From positions 1 through 6,484 of the forward strand of contig DAOVGH010000003.1 of NCBI GenBank assembly GCA_030672485.1: 6,484 bases of DNA, written 5' to 3'. The notes beneath the pieces were generated by a model that was not told the origin of the DNA, made no database searches, and worked only from the letters and a program-made list of their open reading frames with translations. This document shows, piece after piece, positions 1-4,911 of the stretch. Source of the DNA: Desulfobacterales bacterium. GTDB lineage: Bacteria; Desulfobacterota; DSM-4660; Desulfatiglandales; B25-G16. Numbering within the stretch: position 1 is the stretch's first letter; each line of letters opens with the position of its first letter. Both the position numbers and the translations under genes were made by a program.

Positions 1-78
1 AGTATCTATGATTCCGTTTTCCACCAACAACACTGCACTTGCTAAACCATCGAAATCAGAACGCGTCAAAAGTCTCAT
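1..78 (-). CDS. DHH-family phosphoesterase, N-terminal fragment (cut by window edge)
   Basis: The minus strand reads 26 uninterrupted codons from an ATG at 78-76 to the window edge, beginning MRLLTRSDFDGLASAVLL. The S-D-F-D-G-L stretch (residues 7-12) fits motif I of the DHH superfamily, whose aspartates bind Mn2+ in RecJ-like nucleases, exopolyphosphatases and cyclic-dinucleotide or nanoRNA phosphodiesterases. An N-terminus of this kind is typical of a stand-alone DHH protein often labelled exopolyphosphatase-like in Desulfobacterota; this is family recall, not a search. The start is well fixed by a strong Shine-Dalgarno (AAGGAGG, 92-86) 7 nt upstream. The DHH motif itself, the DHHA1 domain and the stop lie outside the window, so the substrate cannot be inferred. 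Confidence 0.72.
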   Translation of the reverse strand, partial: MRLLTRSDFDGLASAVLLVENGIIDT

Positions 79-85
79 AAAAATC

Positions 86-92
86 CCTCCTT
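86..92 (-). promoter_or_regulatory. Strong ribosome binding site of the DHH gene
   Basis: The minus strand reads AAGGAGG followed by GATTTTT and then ATG. This near-perfect anti-16S match with a 7-nt spacer supports translation from position 78. It is the main reason a 26-codon fragment can be called a real gene. Confidence 0.75.
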
Positions 93-160
93 ATGCCAGT
101 TAGGGTCATTCTTTTTTCACTCTTCTCCCTCATAATTCACACTCCATGCCACTTGAAGAC

Positions 161-179
161 TGGGGTCAGATTGATCCCA
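161..179. repeat. Compact 8-bp hairpin containing GGGGTCA
   Basis: TGGGGTCA (161-168) pairs with TGATCCCA (172-179) across a 3-nt loop, with one G-U pair. On the plus strand it is followed by C and five T residues (180-185), so it looks like an intrinsic terminator in that direction, although no plus-strand gene ends here. On the minus strand, the direction of both neighbouring genes, no T-run follows. CTGGGGTCAGA-type sequences recur in intergenic repeats of some Desulfobacterota genomes (recall only), so this may be a lone REP-like copy. Confidence 0.4.
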
Positions 180-270
180 CTTTTTCCATAGGTACAATGT
201 TTTCAGATAGGTTCCAATCAATATAGAATATGGAGGGCAAAATGGTCAAGGAAAAACCCTGTTAACTCCT

Positions 271-298
271 TTGACATCTTTTCAACTAAAGCTTTAAT
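271..298 (+). promoter_or_regulatory. Sigma70-like promoter pointing into the 3' end of the DUF362 gene
   Basis: TTGACA (271-276, consensus) is followed after 16 bp by TTTAAT (293-298, five of six matches to TATAAT). Transcription would begin near 305 and run rightward, antisense to the DUF362 gene, passing two hairpins at 351-367 and 381-402. No plus-strand gene follows, so it would produce a short or antisense RNA, or it may be a chance match in AT-rich DNA. Confidence 0.3.
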
Positions 299-380
299 CT
301 CAGGGATTTTCTATTTAACTGCAACCCAGACTGAAAACCCCCATTTACGCCCCAGATGCTCCCTGGGATAGGCTCAAATA

Positions 381-402
381 CAGGGACATCTTTGTGACCC
401 TG
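381..402 (-). terminator. Possible weak terminator of the DUF362 gene
   Basis: CAGGGACA (381-388) and TGACCCTG (395-402) form an 8-position stem with one A-A mismatch and a 6-nt loop, starting about 20 nt after the DUF362 stop codon on the minus strand. The following minus-strand bases, TATTTGAG, are only a poor U-tract. A second small stem, CCCAG/CTGGG (351-367), lies just beyond. Termination here is plausible but not convincing. Confidence 0.3.
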
Positions 403-421
403 AATTATTCCGAAATTAGAT

Positions 422-1555
422 TCACCTTCCCTGGAATCGTCCCATGAGACCTCGACTCTTCCAGGCGGACTCGGGGCAGAGTTCTTGACAGCACAAACAT
501 CTTATGCATTTACCCTCATTGATTCCCGGGAACTCGTCCATTTGCATGGCCCCTGTCGGGCATCCCTCAACGCAGATCTTGCATTTCTTGCAGAGCTTCT
601 TGTCCAGCACCAGCTTGCTCCGGCTGATCGTTCCGAATAACCCCCTATTTATTAATCTGGCCACAAAGTTAAGGCGTTTAATCCTCATCGGGAGCTTGAA
701 TGGAACCCGTTCCGGTCTTTCACCTACAATCTCGATGGAGTCGGTATCAATTGGCCCCAGGCCGCCTTGAGAAGCATATCGGATGTGATGAACCTCTTCT
801 GGTGGCAGCCCCATAATCCTGCACATGACAGCATCCAGGGCCACGGCGTTGGTAGAGGCAAGGATCTTGCCCACTCGCTTCGGGGTTCCGGAAGTGGGGC
901 CATTTCCTTCCATTGAAACGATTCCGTCCATGATAGTGAGGTCAGGGGGGCGTATCGAATAGATGTCTGCAAGCAGCTCACTCAAGTCCCTAATACCCGG
1001 GGCTAATCCATGACACTGGCTCTTGTCGGCTCCTGCAACAATACCGAACATGTTCTTAACGGCCCCAGTAACAACAGTAAGGGAGTGTGTCTTCATCTTG
1101 GGGACGTCTATGAGGAGATCTGCCTCAAGTATATCCCGAGAGACGGCAATCGAATCCATGAACTTAGAACCTAAAGAAACCAGAGTGGTATTCAGCGCTA
1201 TGTTCTTATATGCGTCATCGACCGCATCAATTATACCGGTTACCTGGGCCACTTTCTGGTTGAGGCCATAACCACCCACCCCACAATTATCGCCCACCAT
1301 AACCTTTGCCCCTGCCTTCCGAAAGAATTCGGCGATCGCGCTTACAACCAAAGGGTGCGTTGTTGCGTGCCGATCGGGCGGGAACAAGCCGATCATATTT
1401 GGCTTTACGAACACGATCTTACCTGAGAGCCCCTTGCGCCAGGCCTCTAAGTCAAGGGCTTCGACAATTTTAGGCATGACTGGCTCAAAATGCTCATAGG
1501 ACGCATCGGTCACAAGGACACGTGCGTGCGCTATGGTTTTGTCCCTTTTTTCCAT
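422..1555 (-). CDS. DUF362 domain protein with C-terminal 2[4Fe-4S] ferredoxin domain
   Basis: A 377-residue soluble protein. Residues about 45-280 carry the DUF362 fold: VFVKPNMIG (48-56), a glycine-rich stretch with GDNCGVGG (88-95), the DVPKMKTH motif (150-157) and a GAVKNMFG-type motif (164-171). Residues 316-363 form a bacterial ferredoxin domain with two CxxCxxCxxxCP clusters: C322, C325, C328, C332 and C350, C353, C356, C360. DUF362 proteins are usually annotated as iron-sulfur cluster-binding proteins of unknown reaction and are common in anaerobes; the family is not biochemically settled, so no substrate is assigned. There is no signal peptide or membrane segment, so it should be cytoplasmic. 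The ATG at 1555 gives a normal N-terminus; a GGGAG (1571-1567) lies 11 nt upstream, slightly far. The gene is divergent from the radical SAM gene and has no obvious operon partner; the DHH gene 343 bp downstream is co-oriented. Confidence 0.9.
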   Translation of the reverse strand: MEKRDKTIAHARVLVTDASYEHFEPVMPKIVEALDLEAWRKGLSGKIVFVKPNMIGLFPPDRHATTHPLVVSAIAEFFRKAGAKVMVGDNCGVGGYGLNQKVAQVTGIIDAVDDAYKNIALNTTLVSLGSKFMDSIAVSRDILEADLLIDVPKMKTHSLTVVTGAVKNMFGIVAGADKSQCHGLAPGIRDLSELLADIYSIRPPDLTIMDGIVSMEGNGPTSGTPKRVGKILASTNAVALDAVMCRIMGLPPEEVHHIRYASQGGLGPIDTDSIEIVGERPERVPFKLPMRIKRLNFVARLINRGLFGTISRSKLVLDKKLCKKCKICVEGCPTGAMQMDEFPGINEGKCIRCLCCQELCPESAWKSRGLMGRFQGR

Positions 1556-1754
1556 ATGGAAGAGCTCTCCCTTAAGGAGGCTGTTTGCCCCTGAGTCAGG
1601 AGAATACTGGCGCCTTCTGGGAACTTTTTTTCACAGGCCCCTCCCGAAGGTCAGGATTATGCTGTTGGTTGATCTGCCGCCTGGATCAGCTGAGGATTAG
1701 AGGATAGCGTTTTTCCAGAAGCACGTCCATATCTTATATGCGATGGATAGGTTT

Positions 1755-1774
1755 TGACTTTGACTTCAAAGTCA
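1755..1774. promoter_or_regulatory. Perfect 20-bp palindrome, candidate operator
   Basis: TGACTTTGA (1755-1763) and TCAAAGTCA (1766-1774) are exact reverse complements separated by CT. Further TGAC/GTCA half-sites flank it (AGGTCA at 1776-1781). The centre lies about 47 bp before the start point expected from the -10 box at 1800-1805, a position typical of activator sites. The symmetry suggests a dimeric helix-turn-helix regulator, but no regulator gene is in the window and the family cannot be named. Confidence 0.5.
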
Positions 1775-1775
1775 G

Positions 1776-1805
1776 AGGTCATAGATTTAGTTCACATTCT
1801 ATAAT
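1776..1805 (+). promoter_or_regulatory. Promoter of the radical SAM gene: consensus -10, poor -35
   Basis: TATAAT at 1800-1805 is a perfect -10 box. The best upstream hexamer, AGGTCA (1776-1781, 18-bp spacer), matches only three of six -35 positions, which suggests dependence on an activator, perhaps one bound to the palindrome next to it. The expected start near 1812 leaves an untranslated leader of about 108 nt before the ATG at 1920. A second candidate pair, TTGACT (1760-1765) and TAGATT (1782-1787), overlaps the palindrome and would instead make it a repressor site. Confidence 0.45.
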
Positions 1806-1919
1806 TTTGAGGGTAGACTGTATATAAAAAGACCAGTAAGCGCTCTGCGCCCAGCGAACAGCCATCAGCAGGAATGAACCCAACAAGCACAAGAGATATA
1901 ACAAAGTCAAGAAACTGAA

Positions 1920-2849
1920 ATGAAAAACCGCTACTATGATCTAAACTCCTATCTCAGAAACATATTCGGCTGCAGGGTACAAAAGATATCCCTGGATGCA
2001 GGCCTCACCTGTCCGAATAGAGACGGACGCATTGCAAGGGGTGGCTGCATATATTGTAACGCAAGAGGATCTGGTACAGGTGCTATGAAAGAAGGGCTGC
2101 CCATTACCGCACAGATAGTGAAAGCCAAAGAGTTTCTCAAGAGGAGATATAAGGCCGAGAAATTTATTGCATATTTTCAGTCTTTTTCAAATACCTATGG
2201 GCCCTATGAGAAACTAAAAGGGCTATATGAAGAGGCGCTTGCCCTCGATGATATCGTGGGATTGTCCATAGGTACGAGGCCGGACTGCATAGATGAATCC
2301 ATACTTACGCTCCTTGAGAGCTATACAAGGGATTATCTTATCTGGATAGAGTACGGGCTCCAGTCGATTCACGACAGAACACTTGCCTTCATAAACAGGG
2401 GCCATGATGCAAACTGCTTTAAGAGGGCCGTAGAGCGAACCAGGGACAGGGGGATAAAGATCTGCACACACGTCATAGTCGGCCTTCCCTTTGAAGATAA
2501 GCCTGATATGCTTGCTACAGCAAAGGCAGTGGCTGCAATGGGGATTGATGGAATCAAGATCCATCTGCTCTATGTTGTTAAGGATACGAGGATGGAGAGG
2601 TTATACCTGGAAGGCACCTATAGATGTCTTGAGCAGGAGGAATATGCAGATCTTGTTTGCGATTTCCTGGAAATTCTTCCCCCTGATATGGTCATTCAGC
2701 GCCTTACAGGAGATCCTCATCCCGCTGAATTGGTGGCCCCTGAATGGTCACTGAGAAAAAATGAGACCCTCTCGCTCATTAGGGAGATTCTCGCTGATAG
2801 AGACTCCTGGCAGGGCAAGAGATTCAGTCAGGTGGATATATATCCTTAG
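1920..2849 (+). CDS. TIGR01212-family (YhcC-like) radical SAM protein
   Basis: A 309-residue radical SAM protein. The cluster ligands follow the family's unusual spacing, C31-x11-C43-x2-C46 (DAGLTCPNRDG then GGCIYC), instead of the common CxxxCxxC. Other family marks are FQSFSNTY (86-93), LSIGTRPDC (115-123), IEYGLQS (143-149), HVIVGLPFE (184-191), GIKIHLLYVVKDTRM (211-225) and a C-terminal RLTGDPHP (261-268). The family, which includes E. coli YhcC, would cleave S-adenosylmethionine reductively, but the substrate is unknown. Length is normal and no cysteine is missing. The ATG at 1920 is the first possible start after an in-frame TAA at 1899-1901, and the protein starts at the usual place, but only an A-rich stretch lies upstream and no clear Shine-Dalgarno. 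The 3' end overlaps the convergent small membrane protein gene by 26 bp. Confidence 0.92.
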   Translation: MKNRYYDLNSYLRNIFGCRVQKISLDAGLTCPNRDGRIARGGCIYCNARGSGTGAMKEGLPITAQIVKAKEFLKRRYKAEKFIAYFQSFSNTYGPYEKLKGLYEEALALDDIVGLSIGTRPDCIDESILTLLESYTRDYLIWIEYGLQSIHDRTLAFINRGHDANCFKRAVERTRDRGIKICTHVIVGLPFEDKPDMLATAKAVAAMGIDGIKIHLLYVVKDTRMERLYLEGTYRCLEQEEYADLVCDFLEILPPDMVIQRLTGDPHPAELVAPEWSLRKNETLSLIREILADRDSWQGKRFSQVDIYP

Positions 2850-3060
2850 CCTTAGGTTGTCTAAGGATGTGTAGAATTAACCTTATGAGAAATATGCTCA
2901 AGCACAATATTAAGAGGCCGCACAATATAGGCATCCAAAAGCCGGGCCTGTTTGTGTTGGTCAAGCCGGTGGAAAGGGATATGAGTGACACGAGGATTAG
3001 ATACAAGGTAAGAAGAGAAAGGAAGGATAAGAGAAATAAACGGGCAAGCTTTCTTTTCAT
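2824..3060 (-). CDS. Small two-helix membrane protein, translationally coupled to dnaA
   Basis: A 78-residue protein with two strongly hydrophobic segments, about residues 8-30 and 42-63, joined by a short polar loop (TNTNRPG, 34-40). A basic N-terminus (MKRKLAR) suggests both ends face the cytoplasm, and the tail (RQPKAKDIYPPD) is polar. I recognise no family. Its ATG (3060-3058) overlaps the dnaA stop codon (TGA, 3059-3057) as ATGA, the classic arrangement for translational coupling, and AGGA (3068-3065) sits 4 nt upstream inside dnaA. It should therefore be made whenever dnaA is translated. The 3' end overlaps the end of the radical SAM gene by 26 bp. A role at the membrane linked to replication is conceivable, but nothing in the sequence shows one. 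Confidence 0.72.
   Translation of the reverse strand: MKRKLARLFLLSFLSLLTLYLILVSLISLSTGLTNTNRPGFWMPILCGLLILCLSIFLIRLILHILRQPKAKDIYPPD
2842..2868. repeat. Stem-loop at the convergent gene ends
   Basis: ATCCTTAG (2842-2849) and CTAAGGAT (2861-2868) form a perfect 8-bp stem around an 11-nt loop. The stem includes the radical SAM stop codon. No T-run follows on either strand, so it is not a standard intrinsic terminator; it may act as a 3' stabilising hairpin or a weak bidirectional stop for the two converging transcripts. It lies upstream of the 2824-2826 stop codon of the minus-strand gene, so on that strand it is inside the coding region. Confidence 0.4.
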
Positions 3061-4412
3061 ACAGTCCTATCTTCGATCTGTCGGCAGAGAAATTCTACCT
3101 CCCTTCTAATGCTTTCGTCAATTTTTGTATTCCTTTTGATTTTTTCGTAATCATACAGGATTGTTGAATGGTTTCGGTTGAAGGAACGGCCAATGGATTC
3201 CAGTGATTTGTCTGTATATCTGCGGGACAGATAGATGGCTATATTTCTTGGATAGGAGATGATTTTCTTTCTGCTCTTCGATTTAAGTGCCTCTCCATCA
3301 ATCTTAAAATACTTGCAGACTATTCTCTGAATATCATCGAGTGTTACAACACGTTTGGCAGGCATTAATCGTTTCACAGTCTCTTTTGCCAGGTCCATCT
3401 TTATTTCCCTTTTTAGGTAAAAGGAGATGGCCTCAAGGGAGGCGAGAATCCCTTCAAGTTGCCGTATATCCTGGGTTACGTTCTCAGCCAAGAAGTGGGC
3501 CACATCTTCTGGGAGGGAAACTTTTCGCTCGCGAGCCTTTTGTTTAAGGATGTCGAGTCGGGTATGGAACCCGGGCTTCTCAATGCTTGTTAGGACGCTC
3601 GAGGTAAGCCTGGAGCAAAGCATCTTTTTCATGCCCGGGATTTCCTCCGGCGCAAGGGGGCTGGTAAATATAACCATTTTTCCGTCGTTGAACAGGGAAT
3701 CAAGTGTATACCCGAGTTCAATCTGTGTTTTTTCTTTGCCACCGAGGAAATGCAATTCCTCCAGGAGAAGTACATCACACAACTTACGGTATTTATTTTT
3801 AAATTGGTCGATTAGATTATTCCTCAATGCATATATCATCTGGTTGGTAAAATCCTCCGTTGTGATATAGAGGACCTTTGTCGTGGGTTTTTCCTGGAGG
3901 ATTGAGTTGCCAACTGCCTGGATTAAATGACTTTTTCCCAGACCGGTTTTTGCCAGCAAAAACAGAGAGCTGTAAGGACAATAAGCGCTGTTTGCTAATG
4001 CCTTGGAGACTGAGTATGCAAATTCATTGCACTCACCGACCACAAAGTTATCAAAGGTAAAGCGCGCGTTTAAGTACCTCTCACCCGCCCTAATTTTTCT
4101 CGGCATATTTGGAAGGGTTAATTGTTTTCCATTACCATTCCCCCCATTAGGCAAGAGCTTGGTTAATTGTCTATTTTGTAAAACCTTGAGAATTAGTTTA
4201 TGCTGACCAAGGCCTGCTTTAGAAAGTTGCCTATGAAAGAGGGAGGAATAATTCTCCTGAACCCAGTTTCGAAAGAATTTGTTAGGACATCCAAGACGAA
4301 TCGTATTTTCACCTGAATCGAGAAACTCTAATGGCTTTACCCATAAAGAGTAACTCTTTTCATCCATTTCTTCTCTCAGGAGTTCTTTCACCTGATTCCA
4401 CACAGCTTCCAT
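3057..4412 (-). CDS. dnaA: Chromosomal replication initiator DnaA, divergent form
   Basis: A 451-residue protein with full DnaA architecture: domain I (about 1-75, oligomerisation and helicase-loader contacts), a short linker with GGNGNG (90-95), AAA+ domain III (about 113-335; start RFTFDNFVVG, 117-126) and helix-turn-helix domain IV (about 355-451). It should bind ATP, assemble at oriC and melt DNA. Several core motifs deviate. Walker A is AKTGLGKS (154-161), with alanine for the first glycine. Walker B ends LLLEE (215-219) where most DnaA have DD. Sensor I reads TSPLAP instead of TSDRPP. The probable arginine finger R268 and sensor II R317 remain. In the domain IV signature, the usual GGRDHTTV loop is NRNHSTI (412-418), apparently one residue shorter and with the aspartate replaced by asparagine. 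The ATG at 4412 has GAGG 7 nt upstream. The gene has no dnaN or gyrB neighbour in the window. A DnaA paralogue rather than the main initiator is possible. Confidence 0.9.
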   Translation of the reverse strand: MEAVWNQVKELLREEMDEKSYSLWVKPLEFLDSGENTIRLGCPNKFFRNWVQENYSSLFHRQLSKAGLGQHKLILKVLQNRQLTKLLPNGGNGNGKQLTLPNMPRKIRAGERYLNARFTFDNFVVGECNEFAYSVSKALANSAYCPYSSLFLLAKTGLGKSHLIQAVGNSILQEKPTTKVLYITTEDFTNQMIYALRNNLIDQFKNKYRKLCDVLLLEELHFLGGKEKTQIELGYTLDSLFNDGKMVIFTSPLAPEEIPGMKKMLCSRLTSSVLTSIEKPGFHTRLDILKQKARERKVSLPEDVAHFLAENVTQDIRQLEGILASLEAISFYLKREIKMDLAKETVKRLMPAKRVVTLDDIQRIVCKYFKIDGEALKSKSRKKIISYPRNIAIYLSRRYTDKSLESIGRSFNRNHSTILYDYEKIKRNTKIDESIRREVEFLCRQIEDRTV

Positions 4413-4449
4413 ATCTTGGCCTCAATTTTGGCAGGTGTTTATATTTTGA

Positions 4450-4463
4450 AGACCTGAAGGTCT
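4450..4463. promoter_or_regulatory. Inverted repeat over the predicted dnaA start point
   Basis: AGACC (4450-4454) and GGTCT (4459-4463) are exact reverse complements around TGAA. The site abuts the proposed -10 box of dnaA and covers the expected start point. A related element, AGACCT-TCTTT-AGGTTT (4517-4533, one mismatch), lies upstream of the -35 box. Two AGACCT-based sites bracketing a promoter suggest an operator pair, though short repeats like this can arise by chance. Confidence 0.35.
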
Positions 4464-4491
4464 ATCTAAAAAAAATAGACATGACTGTCAA
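4463..4491 (-). promoter_or_regulatory. Candidate dnaA promoter
   Basis: On the minus strand TTGACA (4491-4486) is a full -35 consensus, followed after 17 bp by TAGATA (4468-4463), a weak -10 box with three of six matches. The expected start point is near 4456, giving a leader of about 44 nt before the dnaA ATG. It is the only perfect -35 hexamer seen in the right place, but the -10 box is poor. Confidence 0.4.
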
Positions 4492-4672
4492 AGGTGATTA
4501 TGTGAAAAAATATCTTAGACCTTCTTTAGGTTTTCAACATAGATAATACATTGATTCAGTGGAAATAATGGGTGAAGTCCCGTCAAATCCTTGCTGAAAA
4601 AAGAAATAGGTAAAATAAAATATTATCAATGAATTCAAATAATTATATTTCTATTTGACAAGGCGGATGAGT

Positions 4673-4681
4673 TTTTCCACA
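4673..4681 (+). promoter_or_regulatory. One-mismatch DnaA box
   Basis: TTTTCCACA differs from the strong E. coli box TTATCCACA at one position. It lies 13 bp to the right of the AT-rich block at 4601-4660. TTTTTCC recurs at 4732-4738 and 4747-4753 but without the CACA end. Since the DnaA encoded next door has an altered recognition loop, the true box of this organism may differ from the E. coli consensus. Confidence 0.3.
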
Positions 4682-4753
4682 TTGTCGAACTCTCATTTTC
4701 TTCAAAAAGCTTTCTTTTTTAAACGCTCTCTTTTTTTCCATTGGATTTTTTCC

Positions 4754-4762
4754 TGTTATAAA
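4754..4762 (+). promoter_or_regulatory. Possible extended -10 promoter of ddl
   Basis: TGTTATAAA reads as an extended -10 element (TG, one base, TATAAA at 4757-4762; five of six matches). The -35 region is only a T-run. Transcription would start near 4769 and give a ddl leader of about 143 nt. A TATGAT at 4860-4865 is an alternative closer to the gene but lacks a -35 box. Confidence 0.3.
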
Positions 4763-4911
4763 GACAAGGATATATGGATTACAGAGTGGGCAAGGATCTC
4801 GCTCATCTTCGGGTGATTACACTTTTTATCTCTCGAGTAACTTTTTTTATTTTATTTTCTATGATATTTTCTGAAAAAGTTTATCATACCTGAATCAAGT
4901 GAGGGGAGGTA

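Larger units (their letters stand above)
94..421. other. Non-coding spacer between the DHH and DUF362 genes
   Basis: No credible gene is seen on either strand in these 328 bases. The spacer separates two minus-strand genes and should hold the end of the DUF362 transcript and the promoter of the DHH gene. It contains a compact hairpin (161-179), a plus-strand sigma70-like promoter (271-298) and two small hairpins near the DUF362 stop codon (351-367 and 381-402). I found no convincing minus-strand promoter for the DHH gene; TTCAAG and TATGAG-like boxes upstream are weak. Confidence 0.6.
1556..1919. other. Divergent spacer between the DUF362 and radical SAM genes
   Basis: These 364 bases hold no credible gene. 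The left half is GC-richer and has short palindromes (CCTTAAGG at 1570-1577; CCTGA-G-TCAGG at 1590-1600). The right half has a 20-bp perfect palindrome (1755-1774) and a consensus -10 box (1800-1805) directed at the radical SAM gene. No convincing promoter was found for the DUF362 gene on the minus strand. Confidence 0.6.
4413..4911. other. AT-rich dnaA-ddl divergent region, candidate origin or control region
   Basis: These 499 bases contain no credible gene. They hold the dnaA promoter with inverted repeats on its left side, a very AT-rich block (51 of 60 bases at 4601-4660 are A or T by hand count), a one-mismatch DnaA box (4673-4681), pyrimidine-rich runs (4691-4753) and the ddl leader. 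An AT-rich block next to a DnaA-like box upstream of dnaA is the usual look of a bacterial origin, but only one box-like match is seen, where origins normally show a cluster. It may simply be a regulatory region. Confidence 0.35.

Noticed and set aside
242..265. Seven-codon ORF (MVKEKPC) with a GGAGG-like site upstream
   Set aside because: It is too short to call, is followed by no co-oriented gene, and has no attenuator-like structure nearby.
1590..1600. CCTGA-G-TCAGG palindrome as an operator of the DUF362 gene
   Set aside because: It is only 5 bp per arm and no promoter boxes were found around it, so no function is claimed.
2223..2564. 113-codon minus-strand ORF inside the radical SAM gene
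   Set aside because: It is antisense to a conserved coding region and has no recognisable domain despite several cysteines.
2867..3109. 80-codon plus-strand ORF opposite the small membrane protein gene
   Set aside because: It is antisense to the ATGA-coupled gene and the dnaA 3' end and has a composition typical of a reverse reading of a hydrophobic gene.
3427..3870. 147-codon plus-strand ORF inside dnaA
   Set aside because: It lies entirely antisense to the AAA+ domain of dnaA and shows no motif of its own.
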